DNA of 46,574 nt from NCBI RefSeq assembly GCF_014306625.1, contig NZ_JACRYL010000010.1, forward strand, positions 1-46,574, written 5' to 3'. The position numbers were made by a program, and so were the translations under genes. Within the stretch, counting starts at the first letter, position 1; each line of letters begins with the position of its first letter. This DNA comes from Pedobacter fastidiosus. Its GTDB lineage: Bacteria; Bacteroidota; Bacteroidia; Sphingobacteriales; Sphingobacteriaceae. Shown here piece by piece: positions 7,040 to 16,010 of this stretch. The notes under the pieces were generated by a model that was not told the origin of the DNA, did not search any database, and saw only the letters and a list, made by a program, of their open reading frames with translations.

Positions 7040-8305
7040 TTAAATAAAGCCCATTCTATTAGAATCCAACTTCAGGAATATAAAAAGTAAAATCGTGAAG
7101 CTCCATAGGGAAGATCCACCATAACTAATTAATGGTAGCGGAATTCCAATCACTGGAATGATCCCAATGGTCATCCCGATATTGATAAACACGTGGAAGA
7201 ATAAGATACAAGCCACGCTATAACCATACACTCTGGAGAAAGTAGATCTTTGTCGCTCGGCAAGGTTGATCAGCCTCAACAGCAAGAAAATATACAAACC
7301 GATAACAACTGAGCATCCCATAAATCCCCATTCTTCCCCAATTGTAGAAAATATAAAATCGGTACTTTGTTCGGGTACATAACCATATTTGGTTTGAGTG
7401 CCTTGTAAAAAACCTCGGCCCGTTGCCTGCCCAGATCCTATGGCAATTTGAGATTGAATTACATTATAACCTGCACCTTTATTATCGGTTTTTAAACCCA
7501 GCATCAGTTCAATCCTACTTCTTTGATGTGGTTCTAAAACTTTCGTGTAAGCAACTTTTACCAAGAATAAATATCCAATAGCAATTAAGGTAACGAAGAC
7601 GGTGGTAATGATTAACTTCTGTTTCCGCTTGTTTGCATAAATAAACAAGGCTCCAATGGTGGTTAAAATTAAAATCAAAATATAGGTTGGAACCAAGAAA
7701 TCTGCCACAAAAAGAACAATCATTCCGAGGAAAATTAAAAGGAAATAACCCGATAAACCTTCTCTATACAAGGGAAACATAAAAGCTAAAAATACCAAAG
7801 CCGAGCCCGTATCGGGTTGAAGCATAATTAGTAAAAGTGGAGCTAATACAATAGCAGCGGCGATAAATATAGATTTTATGTCCTGAAATTTAGGGTTAAA
7901 AGTACTTACATAACGGGCTAAAAGTAAGGCTGTTCCAAACTTAGCAAACTCCGAAGGTTGTAACCTAAACGATCCAATTGGAATCCAAGCTTGGTTTCCG
8001 CCCACGTTTCTTCCTACAAAAAGTACAATGACAAGCAACACTAGCGTTACGCCATAAATAAATGGCGCAAACACGTTAAATAATCTACCATCAAATAACA
8101 GGATTGATAATCCTAAAATTAATCCGGTAATTACATAGATTAATTGCTTACCATAACTGCTGGCAAAATCAAAACCGACAGATTTATCGGGATTGTATAT
8201 AGATGCATAAATATTTGTGAAACCAATTGCACAAAGCGCAATGTAGATTAATACTGTAATCCAATCTACATTGAAAAAAAACCGGTTACCTTGTTGTTGC
8301 ATCAT
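7040..8305 (-). CDS. rodA: RodA, SEDS peptidoglycan glycosyltransferase
   Basis: 421 residues with about ten membrane helices. SEDS signatures are visible: FRLQPSEFAKFG after the first helices, the extracellular loop around EPHQRSRIELMLG, GRGFLQGTQTKYGYVPEQST, and the C-terminal GIPLPLISYGGSS. RodA polymerises lipid II glycan strands for lateral wall growth in a complex with its class B PBP, which is encoded just upstream (2-bp gap). It is the last gene of the minus-strand mreB-to-rodA operon. Two adjacent ATGs lie at 8305 and 8302. Confidence 0.95.
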   Translation of the reverse strand: MMQQQGNRFFFNVDWITVLIYIALCAIGFTNIYASIYNPDKSVGFDFASSYGKQLIYVITGLILGLSILLFDGRLFNVFAPFIYGVTLVLLVIVLFVGRNVGGNQAWIPIGSFRLQPSEFAKFGTALLLARYVSTFNPKFQDIKSIFIAAAIVLAPLLLIMLQPDTGSALVFLAFMFPLYREGLSGYFLLIFLGMIVLFVADFLVPTYILILILTTIGALFIYANKRKQKLIITTVFVTLIAIGYLFLVKVAYTKVLEPHQRSRIELMLGLKTDNKGAGYNVIQSQIAIGSGQATGRGFLQGTQTKYGYVPEQSTDFIFSTIGEEWGFMGCSVVIGLYIFLLLRLINLAERQRSTFSRVYGYSVACILFFHVFINIGMTIGIIPVIGIPLPLISYGGSSLWSFTILLFIFLKLDSNRMGFI

Positions 8306-8307
8306 AT

Positions 8308-10317
8308 TTATTTGGTTTCGGGTTTGGTATTTAAAATAGCGGGCTTATTTGCTACAGGCTTGGTGGAAACAGATTGTTTAATTACAGCAGATTTTATTTT
8401 CAAACTGTCTTTAACTCTTTTTACTGAATCTGTTTTTTTAATGGATAAGCTATCTGCTTTAGTTAATTTTGGTTTTTTGTTCGGGTCAATAAGTGGTGGG
8501 AGCAGATTTTGTCCTTTCATCCATTCTACCTGATTAGCCCTTGCGCCAGTTACCGCTCTCTTTAAATATTTTTCTACCATATAACTTGCAATTGGTGCAG
8601 CATAGGTACTACCATATCCTGCGTTTTCTACAATAACGGCAATGGCAATTTTCGGATTATCCCTTGGTGCAAAGCCAATAAAAACCGAGTGATTTTTTCC
8701 ATGTGGATTCTGTACCGTTCCAGTTTTTCCACACATAATAATATCAGGAATCCGAGAAAGAGTTGCAGTTCCCCAAGCACTATTAACCGCATCTTGCATC
8801 CCATCAATTACAGGCTCAAAATATTTTGCGTCTACCCCAACATAATTTTTCGTTACATATTCCTTTTTAACCAATTTTTTGTCGCCCATTCCTTTAATTA
8901 AGTGTGGCTTTATATAATAACCTCGGTTAGCAATAATAGCCATGGCATTTGCTATTTGAAGTGGAGTAGCTGTAATTTCACCTTGGCCGATTGCTTGAGA
9001 AATTACGGTTGTATATCCCCATCTGTTGCCGTAAATTTTATCGTAATGATCTGCGTTATAAAAATAGCCTTTGCGTTCAAAAGGCATATCAATATCTAGT
9101 TTGGTGCCGAAACCAAATTTCGCAACTTTATCACGCCAATCTTGATAAGTTTGACGCTGGTTTTTCATGCCGTTTTTGGTAATCAGATTCTGGAATACGT
9201 GACAAAAATAAGTGTTACAACTTCTCGCAATTCCTCTACGCATACTGATGTTTCCATCCACGTGCTCACACTTTACCTTATGGTTTCCTGCCATGTAATA
9301 ACCTGGGCAGTTAAAAGTTGTATTGGGATCAACAACACCTTCCTGCAAGGCAATTAAAGCATCAATCGGTTTAAAAGATGATCCCGGTGGATAATAACCC
9401 TGAATTGGTCTTACTAGCGATGGGCGATATGGATTACCCACAATAAAGTCCATGTAATTATTGCCGAATCCCTTTCCTACTAAGATATTTGGATCGTAAC
9501 CCGGACTGCTTACCAAAGCTATAATTTCTCCGGTTGCAGGCTCAATTGCTACAACAGCACCTACTTTATTCAGCATCAATTCTTCACCAAGTTTCTGTAC
9601 GTCGATATCAATTCCCGAAATTAAGCGTTCGCCAGAAACCGCATTTACATCGTATTTGCCATTTGCATAACTTCCCTGAGGTGTATTTCGTGCATCGTAA
9701 ACAGTATTTACAACGCCTTTTTCACCACGCAAAACATCCTCATAAGATCGCTCCAAGCCACTTTTACCAATGTAATCACCAGATCTGTAATAACCTTCAG
9801 ATTTATCTATATCTGCTTGACTAACTTCTTTAACATAACCAAACAACTGTCCAGCCACACTGTCGGGGTAGTGGCGAATAGTTCTATCTTGAGTAGAAAA
9901 GCCAGGAAAACGATACATAATTTCCTGAAGCCGAGCATAACTCTGAACGGAAATTTGTTTTGAAAATGGGGTAGACTGATAATTAGATTTTGCTTTCGCC
10001 TTTTTTAAGTTTTTGCGCACCTCATCAAAAGAAATTTCCAGTGCATTTGCTAGGGCGAGGGTATCAAAAGATTTAACTTCGTTTGGGATAACCATTAAAT
10101 CGTAAACAGGTTCATTCTGTACAATAACCTTCATGTTTCGATCCAAAATGGCGCCACGAGCTGGGTATTTGAATTTCTTCTTTAGCACATTACTCTCGGC
10201 TGCAACGAAAGCAGCGTCGCTAACAATTTGAATATAAAATAGTTTAGCCAATAAAATTATGGCCACAACTAGAAATAAACCTTGAATAATGTATTTTCGA
10301 TTAAATAATTGCTCCAT
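8308..10317 (-). CDS. mrdA: Penicillin-binding protein 2 (elongasome transpeptidase)
   Basis: 669 residues. One N-terminal membrane helix (about 10-30) is followed by the PBP dimerisation region with YPARGAILDRN, then the transpeptidase domain. All three active-site motifs are present: SSFK (Ser313-Lys316), SCN (366-368) and KTG (531-533). It cross-links glycan strands made by RodA. The C-terminal ~50 residues are Lys/Pro-rich and probably disordered, longer than in proteobacterial PBP2. Its ATG overlaps the mreD stop by one base, and rodA follows after two bases. Confidence 0.95.
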   Translation of the reverse strand: MEQLFNRKYIIQGLFLVVAIILLAKLFYIQIVSDAAFVAAESNVLKKKFKYPARGAILDRNMKVIVQNEPVYDLMVIPNEVKSFDTLALANALEISFDEVRKNLKKAKAKSNYQSTPFSKQISVQSYARLQEIMYRFPGFSTQDRTIRHYPDSVAGQLFGYVKEVSQADIDKSEGYYRSGDYIGKSGLERSYEDVLRGEKGVVNTVYDARNTPQGSYANGKYDVNAVSGERLISGIDIDVQKLGEELMLNKVGAVVAIEPATGEIIALVSSPGYDPNILVGKGFGNNYMDFIVGNPYRPSLVRPIQGYYPPGSSFKPIDALIALQEGVVDPNTTFNCPGYYMAGNHKVKCEHVDGNISMRRGIARSCNTYFCHVFQNLITKNGMKNQRQTYQDWRDKVAKFGFGTKLDIDMPFERKGYFYNADHYDKIYGNRWGYTTVISQAIGQGEITATPLQIANAMAIIANRGYYIKPHLIKGMGDKKLVKKEYVTKNYVGVDAKYFEPVIDGMQDAVNSAWGTATLSRIPDIIMCGKTGTVQNPHGKNHSVFIGFAPRDNPKIAIAVIVENAGYGSTYAAPIASYMVEKYLKRAVTGARANQVEWMKGQNLLPPLIDPNKKPKLTKADSLSIKKTDSVKRVKDSLKIKSAVIKQSVSTKPVANKPAILNTKPETK

Positions 10318-10832
10318 TAGCGGGATGTTCTTTTATAGAATATAAACTCTACCAGTAAAATAATAAGTAGCGTAAAGATACAACTTAAGCCGCATCTCAT
10401 TAAGGTATAACCAATTTCTGTTAACCTAAATGTTTCTAAAAAAAAGAGCACAAGATGATGCGTTAAAACGCAAAGAAAAGCATATAACGAAAACCATTGA
10501 AAACCCATGTAACTTAAAGAAGGTTCAGGATCATCAATAGCATCCTTATTTAAACTGATGGATATAAAGGAGATTCTTACAAAAGCCAAAACCACGCAAG
10601 CTGTAGCATGCACACCCATGGTATCGTAAAAAGCATCCATCGTTAATCCTGTTCCAAATGCCAATAGGTACAAAAGTATATTCGGCATCCCGAAGGGGAG
10701 GAGAAGTAAAAACAGTACGTAAATAAACGGTGTAGAAAGATCGTAAAAGCCCATGTTTTTGAGCAAAAATATTTGCACAAAAAGCAGTAGAAACCATCTA
10801 ATAATGTTAATAATTATAATTCTGCTATTCAT
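10317..10832 (-). CDS. mreD: MreD, rod-shape membrane protein
   Basis: 171 residues with five to six membrane helices and little else. The identification rests on size, topology and position between mreC and PBP2. It overlaps mreC by 8 bp and the PBP2 gene by 1 bp, so translation is probably coupled. It belongs to the elongasome that links MreB filaments to wall synthesis in the inner membrane. Confidence 0.85.
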   Translation of the reverse strand: MNSRIIIINIIRWFLLLFVQIFLLKNMGFYDLSTPFIYVLFLLLLPFGMPNILLYLLAFGTGLTMDAFYDTMGVHATACVVLAFVRISFISISLNKDAIDDPEPSLSYMGFQWFSLYAFLCVLTHHLVLFFLETFRLTEIGYTLMRCGLSCIFTLLIILLVEFIFYKRTSR

Positions 10833-11664
10833 TAGGCTTAACAGGATTTTCTAAAGTTTGTTGTTCTTTTGCCAATTTATCCTTTACAATGTAAACATAT
10901 TGCAAAGTGCTAAAATCGTTAAATAAATTTAGCTCAGCAGATAAGAAATTGTCATTTGTTGCAACATTTGTTTTACTAAGCTTACCCACTAAAATTCCTG
11001 CTGGAAACTTTGCCAAACCTGATGTAACAACAGTATCACCAACATTCATTTTAATGTGATTTGGAACTTCCTTGATAAAGGCTTTTCTAATATCGAAATT
11101 GTTATCGCCCCAAACTAAAGAACCCAAAGCATTATTTTTTTTGATTACGACACTAATTTTCGTGTCTTTATGTAAAAGTGATTGAATGGTGGCTAAATGT
11201 GCAGAAACATCGCGGATAAAACCAACAACTCCCTTTTGAGGAGAAATTACAGCCATGCCGGTTTCAATTCCATCAACCGTTCCTTTATTAACCGTCATTA
11301 CATTATTGCGTAAGGTAACCGAGTTTTTTACCACTTTGGCTGGTAAGTAAGTATATTGCTGATTGGTAACGGTATCAATAACAGTTACATTTTTGGCAGA
11401 ATCTACGGTTGTTACTCTAAGTAATTGAGTTTTGAGTTTGGCATTTTCGGCTGCAAGGCTATCATTAACCATTCCCAAGTTCATGTATCTCTTAAAAACG
11501 TTCAGCCTTTCGTAAGCCGTTCCAACAATCTCATTAGTAGAGTTTAAAGTAGCACTCCGCTGATAAGCATTGTTTTTCACCGTTAGGAAAACCCCAATTG
11601 TAAAAAAGATAATAAACAAGAAAAATGCGTTGTATCTGCTTATGAAAATCCAAAGGTTACGCAT
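10825..11664 (-). CDS. mreC: MreC, rod-shape scaffold protein
   Basis: 279 residues: one N-terminal membrane helix (about 13-29), a short coiled coil (about 60-88) and the beta-rich MreC domain. Family traits include the block around VNKGTVDGIETGMAVI, then GVVGFI and ILVGKL. It sits in the periplasm and activates PBP2/RodA. In most genomes it directly follows mreB; here a four-helix-bundle gene with flanking inverted repeats lies between them (467 bp from mreB stop to mreC start). Confidence 0.92.
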   Translation of the reverse strand: MRNLWIFISRYNAFFLFIIFFTIGVFLTVKNNAYQRSATLNSTNEIVGTAYERLNVFKRYMNLGMVNDSLAAENAKLKTQLLRVTTVDSAKNVTVIDTVTNQQYTYLPAKVVKNSVTLRNNVMTVNKGTVDGIETGMAVISPQKGVVGFIRDVSAHLATIQSLLHKDTKISVVIKKNNALGSLVWGDNNFDIRKAFIKEVPNHIKMNVGDTVVTSGLAKFPAGILVGKLSKTNVATNDNFLSAELNLFNDFSTLQYVYIVKDKLAKEQQTLENPVKPNE

Positions 11665-11666
11665 AC

Positions 11667-12128
11667 TAATTTACGGTTTTAGATTTACGGTTTACGATTG
11701 ATTGCATAGTTTCAAATCAACATTTAAGATGTTTTACGATTCTGTTCGTTTTTTCCAATCCTGATAATGGAAGAAACCATAATTGAGAGTAATTCGTTTC
11801 CTTCTTTCCAGTTGTTTGAAATATCAACTTTCAAATCTGGATTAAATTCTTCCAATAACTCTAGAAAAAACATGGATTCACCCAATTCTTCCTCAACTAT
11901 TTTGGGCTTATTCAAAAAATCTGCTGTCGATTTTGCCCTGCATGCTGCTCTGTACTTTGCACCAACAGAACTTGAACATCTAACAAGCTGATTTGAATCA
12001 TTTTTATTCAGCACGTTGAAAGGTAATGTAGAGATTAGTTTTCCGATTGAGATAGAACAGGTTTTGGTTCTTATTTTTAACGTTTCGCTATTCATCAATC
12101 GTCAATCTAAAATCTACATTCGTAATTA
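11667..12128. mobile_element. Inverted-repeat-bounded insertion carrying a four-helix-bundle gene
   Basis: The segment between mreC and mreB is bracketed by imperfect inverted repeats of about 35 bp: left 11667-11701 (begins TAATTTACGG, ends TTTACGATTGA) and right 12095-12128, whose reverse complement begins TAATTACGAA and ends ATTGACGATTGA. About three quarters of aligned bases agree. The only gene inside is the S23/IVP-type ORF at 11724-12095. No transposase is present, so if mobile it is non-autonomous. The element call is inference from the symmetric ends and the interrupted mre operon. Confidence 0.5.
11724..12095 (-). CDS. Four-helix-bundle protein (S23 ribosomal protein / IVP family)
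   Basis: About 123 residues. The pattern TLPFNVLNKNDSNQLVRCSS followed by SVGAKYRAACRAKSTADF and EEELGESMFFLELLEE is typical of the family found in 23S rRNA intervening sequences and as stand-alone genes in Bacteroidota (TIGR02436). These small proteins form pentameric four-helix bundles and may bind nucleic acid; the function is unknown. The ATG at 12095 lies inside the right inverted repeat; a TTG one codon upstream is unlikely. It has the same orientation as the mre genes and may be co-transcribed with them. Confidence 0.8.
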   Translation of the reverse strand: MNSETLKIRTKTCSISIGKLISTLPFNVLNKNDSNQLVRCSSSVGAKYRAACRAKSTADFLNKPKIVEEELGESMFFLELLEEFNPDLKVDISNNWKEGNELLSIMVSSIIRIGKNEQNRKTS

Positions 12129-12131
12129 TGC

Positions 12132-13154
12132 TTATTGCATTAAGAATTTATAGCTTCCAATATTTTTAAGCGCAATACCAGTTCCACGCACAACTGCACG
12201 CAAAGGATCTTCCGCAACGTGAACAGGTAATTTAGTTTTCGCTGCAACACGTTTATCCAAGCCTCTTAATAAAGCACCTCCGCCTGTTAAATAAATACCG
12301 GTTTGGTAAATATCTGCAGAAAGTTCTGGTGGTGTAATCTCCAAAGCTTTTAAAATTGCTTCCTCAATTTTAGAAATCGATTTATCTAAACAATGTGCTA
12401 TTTCAGTGTAAGAAACTGTAATCTGTTTTGGTACGCCAGTCATTAAATCACGACCTTGAACTGCAAAATCAGCAGGCGCATCCTGTAATTCAGGTAAAGC
12501 GGCACCAACTTCAATTTTAATTTTTTCAGCCGTACGGTCACCAATCATAATATTGTGCTGGCGACGGATGTAGTTTACAATATCAGAGTCGAAGTTATCT
12601 CCCGCAACGCGGATAGATTGATCGCAAACAATCCCTGATAATGCGATAACCGCAATTTCCGTAGTACCACCGCCAATATCGATAATCATATTTCCCATTG
12701 GCTCTTCAACATCAATTCCAATACCTACGGCTGCAGCCATTGGCTCATGAATTAAATAAACTTCTTTTGCACCAGCAATTTCAGCAGAGTCACGCACGGC
12801 ACGTTTTTCTACCTCGGTAATACCAGAAGGAATACAGATCACCATACGTAAAGATGGAAACATCCAGCCTTTACCGCCATTCAACATTCTGATCATACCT
12901 TTAATCATTGCCTCTGCAGCGTTGAAATCGGCAATTACACCATCTTTTAAAGGGCGAACGGTTTTAATATTGTCATGGGTTTTTCCTTCCATTTGCATCG
13001 CCTGACGACCTATAGCGATGACTTTGTTTGTAGTCCGATCAAAAGCAACGATAGATGGCTCATCTACAACTACTTTGTCGTTATGTATAATTAGGGTGTT
13101 CGCTGTGCCTAAATCGATGGCAACTTCTTGCGTAAACCAATTGAATAATCCCAT
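12132..13154 (-). CDS. mreB: MreB, actin-like rod-shape protein
   Basis: 340 residues, normal for the family. The actin-type ATP-binding motifs are clear: phosphate 1 IDLGTANTLI near the N-terminus, phosphate 2 IIDIGGGTTEIAVI near 158-171, and adenosine motif YLTGGGALLRGLD near 289-301. HEPMAAAVG is the connecting motif. It forms membrane-bound filaments that steer the elongasome. First gene of the minus-strand operon mreB - (S23) - mreC - mreD - pbp2 - rodA. Confidence 0.97.
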   Translation of the reverse strand: MGLFNWFTQEVAIDLGTANTLIIHNDKVVVDEPSIVAFDRTTNKVIAIGRQAMQMEGKTHDNIKTVRPLKDGVIADFNAAEAMIKGMIRMLNGGKGWMFPSLRMVICIPSGITEVEKRAVRDSAEIAGAKEVYLIHEPMAAAVGIGIDVEEPMGNMIIDIGGGTTEIAVIALSGIVCDQSIRVAGDNFDSDIVNYIRRQHNIMIGDRTAEKIKIEVGAALPELQDAPADFAVQGRDLMTGVPKQITVSYTEIAHCLDKSISKIEEAILKALEITPPELSADIYQTGIYLTGGGALLRGLDKRVAAKTKLPVHVAEDPLRAVVRGTGIALKNIGSYKFLMQ

Positions 13155-13181
13155 GTATAAGGTGTGTTTTCTTTATTTTAT

Positions 13182-13189
13182 CAAATCTA
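13182..13189 (-). promoter_or_regulatory. Probable -7 element of mreB
   Basis: On the minus strand the bases read TAGATTTG, an exact TAnnTTTG, 28 bp before the mreB ATG. The -33 region is only T-rich. Confidence 0.5.
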
Positions 13190-13354
13190 TACTATTCCTA
13201 ATGTAAAAATAGCTTTTTTATTGTTTTAAGTTTTATTTTCTTCAGTCATTACATTGTTTTTAAGACAATTAAAATCTTTTGAAAAGCAAAACCTGTAATT
13301 CTTCGTTTTAATCAGTCCCGCTATACGTTAAAATATTTTGTTAATTTTGTACCC

Positions 13355-13387
13355 AAACCTCGTAGGTTTTAAAAACCTACGAGGTTT
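13355..13387. repeat. Perfect 16-bp palindrome with one central base
   Basis: AAACCTCGTAGGTTTT (13355-13370) and its exact inverse (13372-13387) flank one A. It lies in the 382-bp gene-free stretch 13155-13536 between purH and mreB, both on the minus strand. There is no T-run after it in the direction of purH transcription, so it is probably a dispersed palindromic repeat rather than a classic terminator. Confidence 0.75.
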
Positions 13388-13468
13388 CTTTATCTGTACT
13401 ACAAAATATTATCACTTCTATCGGGTTTATTTAATTGGGATAGTGCAACAAAAAAAAACAAACGTAGT

Positions 13469-13495
13469 GAGATTGCTTCGTGCCTCGCAATGACG
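13469..13495. repeat. Dispersed repeat ending CAATGACG
   Basis: A 27-bp element starts GAGATTGCTTCG and ends CTCGCAATGACG, with ATTGC/GCAAT forming a small hairpin. It sits 42 bp after the purH stop. Elements of this type recur in intergenic DNA of many Bacteroidota. Confidence 0.55.
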
Positions 13496-13536
13496 ACATG
13501 TGGGTTAACCCTAAACCGTTTATCCTCTACCTCAAA

Positions 13537-15063
13537 CTAGTGTTTAAAGTGTCTTACGCCTGTAGTTACCATTGCAATGCCCATCTCATTTGCTTTCGCA
13601 ACAGAATCAGCATCTTTAATAGAGCCACCAGGTTGAAGAACAGCAGTAATTCCAGCTTCTGCAGCAATCTCCACGCAATCAGGAAAAGGGAAGAAAGCAT
13701 CAGATGCCATTGAACTTCCTTTAATGCTGAAACCAAAAGATGCAGCTTTCTCAATTGCCTGTTTCAAAGCATCAACACGAGAAGTTTGACCAACACCACT
13801 TGCAATCAAAACATCATCCTTAACCAAAACAATGGTATTCGATTTGGTGTGTTTTACAATTTTATTTGCGAAGTGTAAATCTTTTAGTTCTTGAGCTGTT
13901 GGAGCTTTATCGGTAACTGTTGTCATTTGCTCAGGACCTTCGATAATTAAATCTTTATCTTGCTCAATTACACCATTTAATAATGTTTTGAATTGCTTTT
14001 TGCTTAATTCAACATTATTGCGTTGTAAAATAACACGGTTTTTCTTTTTGCTAAATAACTCAATCGCTTCAGGCTGATAAGATGGCGCAATTAAAACTTC
14101 AAAAAACAGATTGTTTATTTCTTGAGCCGTTTCCAAATCAACCTCTACATTGGTAATTAGTACACCACCAAAAGCAGAAACCGGATCACATGCCAAAGCA
14201 TCAATCCAAGCCTGTTTAACAGTAGCGCGAGAGGCTATACCACAAGCATTTGTATGTTTTAATATGGCAAAAGTTGGATCTTCAAATTCATCAATTAATG
14301 CCACAGCAGCATCAACATCAACCAAGTTGTTGTAGGAAAGTTCTTTACCGTTAAGTTTTGTAAACATGGCATCTAAATCGCCATAAAATACACCACCTTG
14401 GTGTGGGTTTTCTCCGTAACGTAAAGTTTTAGCTGTATTTATACTCTGTTTAAAAACATCAAGTGGCTCTTCAGCATTGAAGTAATTAAAAATAGCCGTA
14501 TCATAATGAGAAGAGGTATGGAAAGCGATTTTGGCAAAAGTTTTACGTTGTGCTAAAGTAGTTTCTCCGTTTTGCTCCTCTAATTGTGCTTGTAAAGTAG
14601 GGTAGTCGTTTTTAGATGCGATAATTACAACATCGTTAAAGTTTTTACCGGCAGCACGAATTAAAGAAATTCCGCCAATATCAATTTTCTCGATAATTTC
14701 TTCTGGTGTTCCGCCAGCTTTAACCGTTTCTTCAAATGGATATAAATCAACAATAACCAAGTCAATTTCAGGAATCTCATATTCAGCAATCTGCTCCTGA
14801 TCTCCCGCTAAGGCTCTACGATTTAAAATTCCACCGAAAACTTTCGGATGCAAAGTTTTAACTCGACCACCTAATATAGAAGGATAACCCGTTAAATCCT
14901 CAACCGCGGTTACCGGAAGATTTAAGTCTTTAATAAATTGTTCTGTTCCTCCGGTAGAAAATAATTGTACGCCTTGAGCGGCCAACAATTTTACCAACGG
15001 CTCTAAACCATCTTTATAATATACTGAAATTAAAGCGTTTTTAATCTTAATGGATTGACTCAT
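13537..15063 (-). CDS. purH: PurH, bifunctional AICAR transformylase / IMP cyclohydrolase
   Basis: Catalyses the last two steps of IMP synthesis. The protein starts MSQSIKIKNALISVYYKDG from the ATG at 15063 (508 residues). The N-terminal MGS-like cyclohydrolase domain shows LFSTGGTEQFI and GGRVKTLHPKVFGGIL. The transformylase domain shows the Lys-His pair in ILKHTNACGIA and ends with FFPFPDCVE ... GGSIKDADSV ... GVRHFKH. The frame can be extended to a TTG at 15087, but a promoter-like -7 element overlaps it, so 15063 is chosen. purN lies about 1.6 kb away in the same orientation, with two regulator genes between. Confidence 0.97.
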   Translation of the reverse strand: MSQSIKIKNALISVYYKDGLEPLVKLLAAQGVQLFSTGGTEQFIKDLNLPVTAVEDLTGYPSILGGRVKTLHPKVFGGILNRRALAGDQEQIAEYEIPEIDLVIVDLYPFEETVKAGGTPEEIIEKIDIGGISLIRAAGKNFNDVVIIASKNDYPTLQAQLEEQNGETTLAQRKTFAKIAFHTSSHYDTAIFNYFNAEEPLDVFKQSINTAKTLRYGENPHQGGVFYGDLDAMFTKLNGKELSYNNLVDVDAAVALIDEFEDPTFAILKHTNACGIASRATVKQAWIDALACDPVSAFGGVLITNVEVDLETAQEINNLFFEVLIAPSYQPEAIELFSKKKNRVILQRNNVELSKKQFKTLLNGVIEQDKDLIIEGPEQMTTVTDKAPTAQELKDLHFANKIVKHTKSNTIVLVKDDVLIASGVGQTSRVDALKQAIEKAASFGFSIKGSSMASDAFFPFPDCVEIAAEAGITAVLQPGGSIKDADSVAKANEMGIAMVTTGVRHFKH

Positions 15064-15084
15064 TCTGCTGTAAATTTTGAGCCG

Positions 15085-15092
15085 CAAAGGTA
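15085..15092 (-). promoter_or_regulatory. -7 element of purH, decides the start codon
   Basis: The minus strand reads TACCTTTG, an exact TAnnTTTG, 21 bp before the ATG at 15063. Transcription would begin near 15079, downstream of the alternative TTG at 15087, which supports the shorter PurH. Confidence 0.55.
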
Positions 15093-15236
15093 GTAAAACA
15101 CGATGGTTTTTTTATTATGTTATCTCCCTAAAAAATGGAGATTTTTCAAAAATAAATCTTCAAAGCTTTAATGTGCAACAAAATTTTATAAATTGCTAAT
15201 GCTTAGTGCTAGTTTTTATGCCAAAACCGTTAAATA

Positions 15237-15869
15237 ATGGATATCTCAATTGTAGAAGATCATAAGCTTGTTGCCCAGTTTTTAAAAACATCATTACTCC
15301 AGTTGAATTTTGTAGAATCGGTTAGGGTTTATAGTACAGGTTCAGATTTTCTTCAAAATTTAGATTTACTTAAAACAGACTTGCTTATTTTAGATGTTTA
15401 TCTGCCTGATATTAATGGTTTAGATTTGGTTTTGGAGCTCAGAAAAACCAAAGCAAAATCCGATTTAAGGATCGTAATGTTTTCATCTGTAATTGATCAA
15501 GGTCTAATTTCTAAAGCTTTTGAGCTTGGCGCTAATGGGTTTTTTCCGAAAGACATTTCGCTAGATGAGCTTTCTAAACTGATCAAATCAATACACAATA
15601 GTCCTTTAGATACATATCTAGGCGAGGGCCTAATGCAAATTGCTCCTTTGCGGAAAGTTGAAAACAAAACTAACATACACCTTTCTCCAATAGAGTTGCG
15701 TTTAATTAAGCAGATAGATGGATTCAAAACTATTGATGAAATAGCTTTAGATATGGATTTGAGTTTTGAAACTGTTCAATTTTATATTAATCAGATTATC
15801 CGAAAATTTAAGGTGGAGGATCTTAATCAGTTGCGAAACAAGGCAAAAGAGCAAGGTTTAATTTCATAA
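15237..15869 (+). CDS. Response regulator, receiver plus degenerate LuxR-type HTH
   Basis: 210 residues. The receiver domain has the acidic pair Glu7-Asp8 (VEDHK), the phosphoacceptor Asp53 (LILDVYLPD), the Ser83/Ser84 switch position and Lys105 (FFPKD). Residues ~145-205 resemble a NarL/LuxR helix-turn-helix (LSPIELRLIKQ ... TVQFYINQIIRKFKVE), but the usual G-x-S/T-x-K-E-I-A stretch is altered (KTIDEIALDMDLS). No histidine kinase is nearby. It is a close paralogue of the gene 141 bp downstream. Confidence 0.85.
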   Translation: MDISIVEDHKLVAQFLKTSLLQLNFVESVRVYSTGSDFLQNLDLLKTDLLILDVYLPDINGLDLVLELRKTKAKSDLRIVMFSSVIDQGLISKAFELGANGFFPKDISLDELSKLIKSIHNSPLDTYLGEGLMQIAPLRKVENKTNIHLSPIELRLIKQIDGFKTIDEIALDMDLSFETVQFYINQIIRKFKVEDLNQLRNKAKEQGLIS

Positions 15870-15906
15870 TTGGGGAAATTTGGGAACTACATTGGGGAAA
15901 TTTGGG
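15870..15906. repeat. Direct repeat TTGGGGAAATTTGGG x2
   Basis: The 15-mer occurs at 15870-15884, directly after the stop of the first regulator gene, and at 15892-15906, a 22-bp period. It may be an operator for the second regulator gene or a decayed repeat. Confidence 0.5.
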
Positions 15907-15979
15907 GATTTATCTCTACTGTTTTAAAAAGGATATATTTAAAAAATAGCCTTAAAATAACATAAGGCATTGTTTTTTA

Positions 15980-16005
15980 GCATGGTTCTGTTTTTGTAAC
16001 CATGC
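15980..16005 (+). promoter_or_regulatory. Hairpin overlapping the upstream start of the second regulator gene
   Basis: GCATGGTT (15980-15987) and AACCATGC (15998-16005) form a perfect 8-bp stem with a T-rich loop. The first possible ATG (16002) is buried in the 3' arm, while the ATG at 16011 lies 5 bp beyond it. It could act as an RNA hairpin or an operator. Confidence 0.4.
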
Positions 16006-16010
16006 TGTTA

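Noticed and set aside
8689..9824. Plus-strand frames opposite the PBP2 gene
   Set aside because: They are antisense shadows of a gene with all three transpeptidase motifs; their products are rich in His, Gln, Tyr and Cys and look non-coding.
13355..13387. Palindrome as the purH terminator
   Set aside because: On the minus strand it is followed by GGGTAC rather than T's; it looks like a dispersed palindrome.
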